From: Rhyzopertha dominica
Lineage: Eukaryota > Arthropoda > Insecta > Coleoptera > Bostrichidae
Length of the DNA stretch: 64,000 nucleotides
Assembly (NCBI GenBank): GCA_025024175.1
Contig: QCXZ01000137.1
Location: forward strand, 68,200,680-68,264,679
Reading direction: 5' to 3'
The notes beneath the pieces were generated by a model, which did no database searches, was not told where the DNA came from, and saw nothing but the letters and a program-made list of their open reading frames with translations. The position numbers and the translations under genes are program-made. Position 1 is the first letter of the stretch; every line of letters begins with the position of its first letter. This document shows, piece after piece, positions 33,517-43,010 of the stretch.

Positions 33517-36500
33517 TAGACCTAAATAACATAGCCCACCAGTCAAAACTTCCTTTTTTCTACCTTCCAAATTTAAATCTTAAGGTTTTAATAGATTCCG
33601 GCGCGACAGATTCAATTATTAATCCAAATGCAGCAGAAAACTTTATTAACTTTTACTATAAGGAACCTTTTTCAGTCACCAGTATGAACAGAACATCAAT
33701 TTCTCAAGATAATATTAAATTTCCTTTACTAAAGGAACTAGGAATTAATTCCCCATTAAAATTGCGTGTAATTGACTGGCATAAACGTTTTGATGTACTA
33801 ATAGGTACTAAAGATTTAGAAAAATTTAAAGCTCAAATTGACTATGATTTAAAAAATTTGAAACTAAATGAGATAAATATCCCTTTTTACTTAGAGTATA
33901 ATAGTAAAGAAGTAAGCTTAGATAATATAAACGCTAAAGTATTAAAGATACCTGTAAATATAGAAAGTGGTGAGGTAATTCTACCCCCAATAAAACTTAA
34001 ACATGATGTAATTACCCCTGAATGTATAGTTAAGGCCCACAATGGAATCTGTTCCATACCTAACCCCTTAGAAAATGAAAAAGTTAGTTTTCGCAAACGG
34101 GTGGAAACAGTTCCAGTTAATGTATACCAGGTGGAGACACCCGAAATAAAACAACAAAAATTCCCCAAAGTACATGAACTAATTAGGACCGATCATCTTA
34201 ATTCCGAAGAAAAGAAAGCAATAATAGAGCTTTGTATTAAATTTAGAGACGTCTTCTACTACGAAAATACTGATTTAACATTCANCAATAAAGTCAAACA
34301 CAAAATTAGAACTACAAGTGACAACCCTGTATATGTAAAGTCATTCAGACACCCTAGAGCTATGCAGGAAGAAATACAAATCAAATTCAGAAACTTTTGG
34401 ACAATAAAATAATTAGACCGTCAATATCCCCCTACAGTGCCCCCGTTTGGATTGTACCAAAAAAGATGGATGCGAGTGGCAAAAGAAAATACAGAATGGT
34501 TATAGATTTTAGAAAATTAAATGAAATCACTGTTGAAGACAAATATCCATTACCACGAATTGACGAAATTCTGGATAATTTAGGCAAATGCGTTTATTTC
34601 ACTACCCTGGATCTTGCACAGGGATTTCATCAGATAGAATTAGACTCCGAATCAATAGAGAAAACCGCGTTTACTGTTAATAATGGGCATTATGAGTACC
34701 TCAGAATGCCTTTTGGTTTAAAAAACGCACCTGCCACATTTCAGAGAATGATGGACGAAGTTTTAAAAGATTACCTGTATAAGTTCTGTTTCGTGTATAT
34801 GGATGACGTTGTAATTTTTTCAAAAATCACTTCAAGAACATCTATTACATATTCGGCAAATATTTAGCAGATTAAAAGAAGTCAACCTAAAAGTGCAATT
34901 AGATAAATCTGAATTCCTCTGTAAAGAGGTTGCGTTTCTAGGACACGTAATAACACCGGAAGGCATTAAACCAAACCCCTCTAAGATAGAGGCTATTCGG
35001 AAGTACCCCATACCTAAAACGACAAAAGAGATAAAAGCATTCCTAGGCCTAATTGGCTACTATCGCAGGTTTATCGCAAATTTCGCTAACATAACATCAC
35101 CCATGACTAAGTGCTTAAAAAAGGAAGCAAAAATAGATACAAACGACCCTGATTACTTAGAGTGTTTCCACTTATGCAAAGATTTACTCGTTAATGCACC
35201 TATTTTAAAATACCCAGACTTTTCAAAGCCATTCAAACTAACTACGGATGCTTCTAACATAGCTATTGGTGGTGTACTTAGTCAAAATAATCAGCCCATA
35301 GGATATTACTCTAGAACTTTGAATTCCGCAGAACGCAACTATAGTACAATAGAAAAGGAATTACTTGCAATTTTAGATTCGACTAAACATTTCAGACCAT
35401 ACCTTTATGGTAGGCATTTTACTATAGAGACTGATCATAACCCGCTTGTTTGGCTATCGAAAATCAAAGAACCTAACTCCAGATTAATCCGATGGAAACT
35501 AAAATTAGAGGAATTTGACTTTGAAATTGTTTATAAAAAAGGAAAGGAAAATAAAGTAGCCGATGCACTATCCCGTATCGAAATACATAATGATGAAACA
35601 GAAACAAAATCAGTATTACCCGAAATACATGAAACACCAGATATAACAGACGAAGAGCTTGAGCAGTTAATAAATCAAAATCCCACATACAATCCGACAG
35701 ACGAAGAAATAGAGAAAATTATAAACGAAATTATAACCCCTGACCCAAATATCGTAATCGATTTAGACGATATTCTTCTACCTTCAAATCCTGAATCAGA
35801 CGATAATACTGTACACTCTGTCCATAATGAAGATGACGGAAAAAATAATTCCAATTACGGATCAACCTGTTAATAACTTTTCGAATAGAATAATTTTGAT
35901 GTTTGGTAAATACTATGAAATACGTTTTAAGCAACCTTTTAAGAAAAACCATTATACAATACTTATCAGAAACACAAATTTACAAGGTGATATACAACAA
36001 ATGTTCAAAGAAATATTTAGACCAAACATAACATATGCAATATTCTCAAAAGAACAAGAATTAATTAAAGCTGTCCAAGATTTCAGCAAAACATTTCTCA
36101 ATAATAATGTAAAAATCTTTATTAGCACTAAGTATCATAAAGATATTCTAAAAGAGGAGGAACAGAAGGACATAATAACTAGCTATCATAGTGAAACACA
36201 TACTGGAATCAATGAAACTTATTCAAAACTACGTTCAGAATACTTTTGGCCTAATATGAAAGATATGATAGTTCACGAAATTAACACTTGCGACCTTTGC
36301 TTACAAGCCAATATGAGAGAAATCCCTATAATGTTAAGCTGGGAGGTCCATTGTTGGCAAAGAAACCATTTGACACTATTCACTTAGATACGTTTACTTT
36401 CCAAAACTGTAAATTCCTAACAATAATTGACTCTTTCTCAAAATACGCCCAAGCTTATTACGTAAAAGATGGCACAGGCATAACTATCTTAAATAAGTTA

Positions 36501-37196
36501 AGGCATTACTTTAGTCACCATAATTACCCAAAACGAATCGTCTGCGATGAAGGCCGTGAATTCTTCAATAGAACACTCAAAGAATATTGCAATATGCACA
36601 AAATAGAATTACACTTTACCACCGTAAACAACCCGAATTCAAATAGTCCCATAGAAAGACTTCATTCTACCTTTTTACGACTTAAAAACCCTAAGGAAAC
36701 TCCCCAAAATCAAATGATTACGGCAATCTTAATCTACAATCAATCAATTCATTCAGCCACTGGCTTTACTCCGTTTTCACTGCTGTATGGCCCATATGAA
36801 CATGAAAATGATTTCGATGTAAATTTAACTATTTATGAAGAATATAACAATAGACGTAAACAGGAACTAATACCATTTCTCAAAGAAGTTTATGATAAAA
36901 CTTTCCAGAAAGAACAAAAAGTCTTAGCACAAAGAAATGCAAATAGAGAACCGGAACCCGAAATTAACACAGATACTTCAGTTTTTGTTAAAAAGAATAA
37001 ACCAGGAAAAACTGATCCCCTTTACGAGAAAATTAACGTAACTAATAGAAAGAAAACAAAAATTATAGGTAAATCGGCCAAAAACAAAATCACTAACTCG
37101 CATGTACGTAAAATAAAAAGATTAAGAAAAGTCCCTTCGTTACAGGCTAACCGTGTGGACGACGCCATCCCGTCAACTTCACGTCAAACCAATTAA
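33483..37196 (+). pseudogene. pol: Pol of errantivirus (protease, RT, RNase H, integrase), four frame breaks
   Basis: Translated piecewise in segments 33483-34412, 34397-34867, 34893-35873, 35827-36387 and 36288-37196. Protease: VLIDSGATDSI with catalytic [38 protein letters not shown] and YMDD (about 34797). RNase [13 protein letters not shown], then ETDHNPLVW and ADALSR. Integrase: HHCC finger (YHSETHTG...CDLC), then IHLDTFTF, VCDEGREFF and SPIERLHSTF with its catalytic acidic residues. Breaks lie in or beside A runs at 34383-34385, 34822-34826, 35840-35845 and 36320-36322, in the order loss, gain, gain, loss, so the net frame is unchanged. An N at 34275 gives one unknown residue. No catalytic motif is missing. 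Because the LTRs are identical, the breaks may be sequencing indels, so 'pseudogene' is provisional. Confidence 0.85.
37144..37145 (+). promoter_or_regulatory. Predicted env splice acceptor
   Basis: TTCGTTACAG ends at 37145. The env frame is open from 37147 and has no ATG of its own at the expected place, so translation must start upstream. The pairing with the leader donor at 32190 keeps phase. Confidence 0.5.
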
Positions 37197-38694
37197 CACA
37201 AATGGATATTTTAAAGAAGTTATAGGCGAAACAAAAATTTTCGATCACTTTCACAAATTTTATTTCTCCATAAATTTAACCCAACTCGAATGCGCTGTTC
37301 GGAAATTAGCACAAAACATGGTAATAATAGAACACAAGACAAGGAATGACACTCTTTTACGAAATCAATATCAAACATTAAAAAGAGAAATCGAAAGCTC
37401 AGAAAATATCCTGGAAAAGTTAACACATTTTAGAGTTAAAAGAGGCTTAGTAAACGTCTTAGGAAAAACTATAAAATTCATAACTGGAAATTTAGATAAT
37501 GATGACCTGGCAAATATTAATCAGAACCTAGAAATACTGTCCAAGACACAAAAGCAGGAAATAAGTAGACTAAATGAATTGACATCATTTGCAGCTCACG
37601 TTACTCAGCGATACAATGAAGACATTTCAAAATTAAATCACAATATGGATGAGACTGCCAAAGCAATCAATTTAATTCAGTCAAAATTCGAAACCCTTCA
37701 AGTAATCAATCATGAAATTTTTAATGCAATAAGAGTCCGCGATTTCATTAATTGTATAGAACGCACAATTAATTTAGCAAAACTAGAGACACCTAATTTA
37801 GAACTATTTACCAGATCAGACCTTGCAGATATTAATCAACACTTAATGAGGGAATACGATGAAAATCAGATCTTATACACAAATAATACACACCTGTTTG
37901 AAGTATTGGACCACTCAAAAATATTATTGATGATAACAAATAAATCAGTAATAATGGTACTGAAGATACCGATCCTAAAACCCACATCGTTCATTTACTC
38001 CAGAATATATCCGATCCCAAATACCAAAAACAAAATTATACTATTACCTGCCAAATATTTCCTACAATCCAATCAGTCCGAATTATGGTCCAACGACTGC
38101 AGAAACCTCCACAATCAGTCTCTATGCCATCACACGCTGAAGAATGAAAAATGCTCATTGGAAAATTTAAATACATGCCAGGCAGCTGAAACTACTAACG
38201 ACTATCGAATAATTCAACAAATGGAAAACACAGCCCTAATGGTTAGTACAAAACAACCATTAGAACTCATAGAAAACTGCGAATACCAAGTGCAAAAACT
38301 GACAGTGCAATACAATGTGCTCATATCCTCATCATGCAGCATAATTATAGAAAATACAATATTCAGAAAGCCAGGATTCAACAGAACCATAATCTTGCCA
38401 GAAGTAGAAGACATCATACTGACTCATCGGTACGAAGTTCTCCTAAAAGAAGAACATCTCCAGGACCTTCAGAAGCTCCAAGAAGAAGCCAAATTTATAA
38501 AATCCAAGTCAATAATTTTTAATCCACTTGTACATTATACTCACTATTCTGCTACGGCTATAATCTTTGTTGTAATTTTAATTTGCATCATAGTGCTTTG
38601 TTATTTCAGGAACAATGTTTATAAAAATTTATGTAAGAAGCGAAATGTTGTTAATATTTCAGCAAAAGAATTGTTCAACTTTATCCAAAATTGA
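37147..38694 (+). CDS. env: Env, F-type fusion glycoprotein of errantivirus
   Basis: About 515 codons without interruption. It belongs to the family shared by gypsy-group Env and baculovirus F proteins. A furin-type RVKR site about 95 residues in is followed at once by GLVNVLGKTIKFITGNLDND, the conserved start of the fusion subunit. Long heptad-like helices follow, then a Cys-rich ectodomain (C at NDCRN, LCHHT, KCSLENLNTC) and several N-x-S/T sites. One membrane span (ATAIIFVVILICIIVLCYF) sits near residue 475, with a short basic tail of about 28 residues. No signal peptide lies at the start of this frame; it is probably supplied by the spliced leader exon at 32167. The first 50 bp overlap the end of pol. 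This is the only long retroelement gene in the window with an unbroken frame and all expected landmarks. Confidence 0.9.
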   Translation, partial: LTVWTTPSRQLHVKPINTNGYFKEVIGETKIFDHFHKFYFSINLTQLECAVRKLAQNMVIIEHKTRNDTLLRNQYQTLKREIESSENILEKLTHFRVKRGLVNVLGKTIKFITGNLDNDDLANINQNLEILSKTQKQEISRLNELTSFAAHVTQRYNEDISKLNHNMDETAKAINLIQSKFETLQVINHEIFNAIRVRDFINCIERTINLAKLETPNLELFTRSDLADINQHLMREYDENQILYTNNTHLFEVLDHSKILLMITNKSVIMVLKIPILKPTSFIYSRIYPIPNTKNKIILLPAKYFLQSNQSELWSNDCRNLHNQSLCHHTLKNEKCSLENLNTCQAAETTNDYRIIQQMENTALMVSTKQPLELIENCEYQVQKLTVQYNVLISSSCSIIIENTIFRKPGFNRTIILPEVEDIILTHRYEVLLKEEHLQDLQKLQEEAKFIKSKSIIFNPLVHYTHYSATAIIFVVILICIIVLCYFRNNVYKNLCKKRNVVNISAKELFNFIQN

Positions 38695-38712
38695 GCGCGG
38701 ACGCTCAAGACC

Positions 38713-38723
38713 AAGGGGAGAGG
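38713..38723 (+). other. Polypurine tract of errantivirus
   Basis: AAGGGGAGAGG, all purine, immediately before the 3' LTR. It is the expected primer for plus-strand synthesis. Confidence 0.9.
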
Positions 38724-38936
38724 AGTTACGTGTCTGAAAGCCCAGACGCCACCCCTAAGTGCATGGACTAGATAATAGGAACATTTAGATAACACCTACG
38801 TATTTAAGCCATAGGGAGTAAACATCCCTAACTCAGTATAATTCATGTGTTAGACTTGTTATGCTGCTGTTCATTTCTCTGTAACTTGTAATAAAAACTT
38901 TTTAAAAACACAAGTTCACGGAGAGATTATTTAACT
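38724..38936 (+). repeat. 3' LTR of errantivirus
   Basis: 213 bp, identical to the 5' LTR and followed by the duplicated ATAT. It carries AATAAA at about 38890. Confidence 0.95.
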
Positions 38937-39118
38937 ATATGTATCCGCCTATCCGCAATCCTCGGTTTCACATCTATATGTACGTGACCGTTGGCCATAG
39001 TATTGATCTGCATACGTCTTTTCCGTGAAACAATTTTTAATTTCCAAAAACTGTTCAGACACTCTGTACCTTTTACTAATATCTCTCTTATTCCTCCAAA
39101 ACACTATCTTCCCTCGAT

Positions 39119-39260
39119 TAAGGCTTTCACGGCCGGAGTCCGCACTGGTAGATAATTCCGGGTTAGTTGGTCGTGGCCGTGGTATTTTCTCTTCGCTGAC
39201 GTTTCGCCCACTGCTGTAGTGAGCATCTTCAGGACCGAGTTCATCGTCGATGTAACTATC
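39119..39260. mobile_element. Penelope-like element fragment
   Basis: Starts TTAAGGCTTTCACGGCCGG, similar to AAGCTTTCGCGGCCAGAATAG at 50634. It then has GGTCGTGGCCGTGGTATTTT and a GACGTTTCGCCCACTGC... AGCATCTTCAGGACCGAG block. This motif set recurs at the ends of Penelope-like retroelements in animals. No RT or GIY-YIG endonuclease is left. Confidence 0.5.
39201..39232 (-). ncRNA. Hammerhead-like motif in Penelope fragment
   Basis: Minus strand: CTGAAGA, T, a 7-bp stem GCTCACT/AGTGGGC with a 5-nt loop, then GAAAC. This is a CUGANGA...GAAA layout with a good stem II (one G-T pair). An extra base precedes the stem, as in the motif at 12621, so the same variant occurs in two independent inserts. 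Self-cleavage is unproven. Confidence 0.35.
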
Positions 39261-40559
39261 TCCGAGCGAACACAGACTGAGTCTATTTACCAGTACTACT
39301 TTCTCTTGTTATTAATATTCCCAAATTTGTGAAGCAGTGTCTACCTTTTCTGTTTTCATAACTTTACCCTCCTCTAAATCTATTTCTAATGTTCTTTGTT
39401 CTTCTCCTGTATTTATTTGCATATACTTTTTCCTATCTATACTTATATTTTCAATACTGTTTCGTGCTTCTGCTTTCAATTTTCTTATTACTCTTTGCAA
39501 CTCTATCTTTGTTCTGGTTAGGATAAAACGAATATACATATAAACATATGAAACCTTGCCCACATAATTTTAAAGATTTAACATACATGTATCTGTAGTT
39601 TTGTCATCATTCTTATGATTTATTTTTCTGGAAACTTCCCCGCATTTGAATTATCACATAACTTTACTGTATCCAGTACTGTCTCCCATCATCTTAAAGG
39701 AAGTTGCAGCAGTTCGTGACAAAGGAAGTCGGGCCCAATTAATCCGGAACGCAGGCGTCTCTATTAAAACGTCACCCCCGAACGTGGTAGTAAATTGTCC
39801 AAGCCGGCGATCATTCATTAGTCGTATGATTTAATGGATCCGTTCGGCCGTGCCTTTCTGCATCGCGTGCGTTGACGGGGTGACTAATATTGCCTCCGGT
39901 TCGTTTACGTAATTTGCGCCAATCAGCAAAGTTCTTCGTCTTCGCATGGACCACGATATATCTTGTCTTTTCGTAGCAGTTAAATGCCACATCTGTAACT
40001 GTCAGCGGCGGACGTCGCCATCCGGCTATATTTACGTCGAAGACGTCGGGTTAGCATGTTCCGACTACCTTCTCTTGGATGCCTGATCGACCCCCCAACA
40101 ACATCCCTCGAAGAGAGCAGATGATAAAAGAAATTAGATAAAACGTAAGTGCCGATGTATATCAACACCCAAAAAAGGAAAACAGATTTATATTTTTATA
40201 TTAATTTTGGTTTAATTTTTGGGCCACAACGTACGATTAAAATCTGTTAAAGTTAAACAACAAAAATGTAATGCCTTGCCCTACTACGGTTATTACAGCA
40301 TTATATTGCTTAGCGAGGAACAAACCAATCAAATGGTCGATTTGTCGTCGTAATAAATGACCGCAGGTCTGTCGTATACATATTTGCGATTGATCCAAAC
40401 CTCTAGTTGCTGCAACAATAGCTGAGAGGCTCTAGCACGGTTACACGGCAGTCCAAGACCTCTACGTCAGAAACTAAAACGTCCACGGTTTGATGAGCTA
40501 TATGAAACTTGTCGTTATCTTGTTGGAGACGGGCGTTTGGGATAGCCTCAGTATTGATG
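39261..40559. other. Gene-less stretch; 39640-40165 less AT-rich
   Basis: No gene or TE motif is recognised. From about 39640 to 40165 composition is clearly less AT-rich and non-repetitive, with words such as TCGTATGATTTAATGGATCC and GCGATCATTCATTAG that resemble homeodomain sites. It may be conserved regulatory DNA. The small frames there have no family resemblance. Confidence 0.35.
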
Positions 40560-40567
40560 AATATCAG

Positions 40568-42060
40568 TAGTGATGCCCACGATATTCTCGTTTGCGAGAG
40601 TCTCGTCTCGTTTCGTTTTCGAGACGAGATTCGAAACGATACTTTAAATTTTCCTTGCTTTCTGTCTCGTCTCGATTCTCGCACGAGAGCTTTGCAAAAG
40701 TCTCGCAGTATCGCGAAATATAAAGCAAATATTTTGAAATTCTTAAGTCGGCAGAACAGTCATGGTCGCCATTCTGTGAAAATGCAAGCCGATAAATTAC
40801 AGCAAAAAAAAAAACTATTCGACCGCTGCAACGGAACGCGGGCGGCACTAATTTTTTTATTCAATGTGCTGCATTTTTGTACCTGCTACCAAACTGTTAT
40901 ATACTGTACTGAAGGTTGCGGACAGTTACAGTTACAGCCACGAAATTGGTGGTTTTATACCGATTTTGCGGTTATATTTTCTTTTCAAAGATAAATAATA
41001 ACAATAATTTGCCTGTATGAAGCTACACAACATTTTAATATACACAACTACGTCCGCCCTAAACCCATTTTGTTCCGCAAATTTGAAAGCCTATCCAATC
41101 AATCTCAGTCTTTTTCCCTAATTTAATGTTTGCACTTAGGTATTTTGCAACTAGCATTACACCACCACAGTTTAGCTATTTACAATTTCTAGACTAAAAA
41201 GCTTTCCTTTAAAATATGTAACGTCACTGTTACTTAACCTAACCGCAAATTTTACCATTGCGTCAGGCTAAAACATCTTTTAGCTCATCATAGTACAATT
41301 TAGCAGGCTTACTGTAGTCACAACCTCNCAATTAGGTTACATAGTCTAAAAGTTATACGAAACCNTGTCACTCCACAGCTTTCTCCAGTCTTAAAGCCAA
41401 TTATTCCAGAAAACACTAAAGCATGTGTTTAAAATGCACACTCTCACGCGTTTTCTCATATTAAAGTATATAAAATAATTCGACAATCGACTGATGACAA
41501 GTATCTGTCAAAACAATAGCTGTGTTCACTTTCTTGAGAGGCGGCAAACTGATTTATCGATAATTTCCATAAGCACCTGAATGCATGAATCATTTATAGA
41601 AACCCTGTACAAAAGAAATCAACGTGGCACCGCCCTTTGTCTATGTTATGATCTTCTGGACACTGATATAAATTTGGTATACATAGGGTTACTTCTACTT
41701 AGATGACTTTAAATGGAATGCGTTTTCGTGTCGCTTTTCGCTTAAGTATTAGCTTGCTATTGCTATTGGGAAGTTGAAATGACAGGAGGTATTTATCTAT
41801 GTACGATAAATGTTATATATTATATCCGTTTTTCTTGGCAACTAAATAATAATGACTTGATTTTGTTTTTAGCAATAAAATGTTATAGGTATACATTTCA
41901 CGTACTTAGGAAACATCATGAAAATTTTGCGAAACTCTCGAAACCAGACATGGGACGAGACTAGACTTTTAGTTGCGAGACCAGACTCGAGACGAGACTT
42001 TTCAATTTCCTTGCGAGACAAGACGAGACCTTTCAAAGTCTCGTCTCGTGGGGATTACTA
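40568..42060. mobile_element. hAT-like non-autonomous element with TCTCG-rich ends
   Basis: The left end TAGTGATGCCCACGA and the inverted right end TAGTAATCCCCACGA match at 13 of 15 bases. The flanks AATATCAG (40560-40567) and AACATCAG (42061-42068) agree at 7 of 8, fitting an old 8-bp hAT target duplication. Both subterminal regions (40589-40710 and about 41930-42053) are dense in GTCTCG/CGAGAC repeats, the kind of repeated short motif that hAT transposases bind. The interior contains a MITE-A copy and no transposase. Confidence 0.7.
40830..41607 (-). repeat. MITE family A, copy 4 (inverted, nested)
   Basis: Reads as the complement of the family. It ends with ATGAATCATTTATAGAAACCCTG followed by TA at 41608, and contains the CAACCTTCAGTACAG and GCCGCCCGCGTT blocks in inverse near 40835-40930. 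It is longer than copies 1-3, so it is the best guide to the family's full internal sequence. The end near 40830 lacks the terminal repeat. It is nested in the hAT-like element and so inserted after it. Confidence 0.7.
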
Positions 42061-42299
42061 AACATCAGAGTAGACCCTCCTAATAATTCACTGTCTCTTT
42101 ATAGTACACTTTTCAGCACACAACCGTCCATTATATCAACGGCCCTCGTGGAATCCTAAAGCGAATTTGGACTCTACCTTTCAGTTCAATCTGGCTTTAC
42201 ACATGATTCCAAGCAAAGACAGTTGTAGCATTCAAACCAGAAAGTATACGTGAAAGCGTAACTCTAAAATAGAGCGCGCCTTTTTCTTCTTCTTTTGTT

Positions 42300-43005
42300 A
42301 AGNCGTAGTCTTGTTTTCTCTGTTCATGTTGAGCCTCTTGAGACGCAAAAGTCGATACCATCTCTTTGGTGACCTACCAGGAAGTTTCTTTGATGATGGC
42401 TTCTGTTTTTCTGCTCACTTTATCCATCTCTCATCCCCCATTCTACCGACATGGTCCCTCCGGAGTCTTTGTCTTGAAGAGTGTCTCCCCTATTGCACTA
42501 CTTCTGATTTAGTCGTGTAACGTTATTTCTCAAAATTACTTATCGTACTTTTTATTTTAGAGGTCTCCACCAGCATTTCCGATGCATACTTTAGAAGTGA
42601 TCTCACAACAGCCTTTATTTTACTCTCTGTGGACATGTATTTATTTTGCAGATAAGGTCTCTTAGGTATCCCGATGTTTTCGCTGCTTTATTTGCTTGCT
42701 GATGGACTTCTTGGTGGAGATTTCGAAAGCTCGATACCTCTACCCTCAATTCGACTTTTTTTTAACGATGTGTATAATTTTGTCCATTATGATGTTAAAG
42801 AAAGCTGAACTCAAACTGTATCCCTGTCGGATTCCCGTCAATACAAGTACTTCTTTGTTGAGTTCATTATTTGTGCTAATTCGTGTTTTGTTGATTTTGT
42901 TCAATTCTATTATAAATTTAATGTACTTCAGGCTAATCTCGTATTCTTGGAGGATTGTTAAAATATCTTGGCTTATTAATCAAGCCTTTTTTTCATCCAT
43001 CTCAT
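42300..43005 (-). pseudogene. RTE-like LINE fragment, internally deleted
   Basis: Minus strand, in order: an RT segment ISLKYIKFIIELN, then LTGIRQGYSLSSAFFNIIMD, which is the GxRQGxxLSPxLFN motif. After a jump come NKYMSTESKIKAVVRSLLKY and, shifted, LRRDHVGRMGDERW and LPGRSPKRWY. The last blocks match the post-RT region of RTE-type LINEs common in arthropods (GHVxRMxDxR, RPPGRPPKRW). The YADD box region between them is deleted, and stops and shifts are frequent. The plus-strand frames here are shadows. Confidence 0.75.
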
Positions 43006-43010
43006 AGGAT

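Larger units (their letters stand above)
31752..38936 (+). mobile_element. Errantivirus (insect endogenous retrovirus), full length, 7.2 kb
   Basis: The element is 7185 bp with identical 213-bp LTRs (31752-31964, 38724-38936) running AGT...ACT, the errantivirus signature. It is flanked by ATAT on both sides (31748-31751, 38937-38940), matching the alternating pyrimidine/purine target preference of this group. A TGGCGC primer site overlaps the last base of the 5' LTR, and the polypurine tract AAGGGGAGAGG abuts the 3' LTR. Gene order is gag, pol, env. Pol carries four frame breaks, each in an A run. Env is uninterrupted. Identical LTRs imply a very young insertion. Confidence 0.96.
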
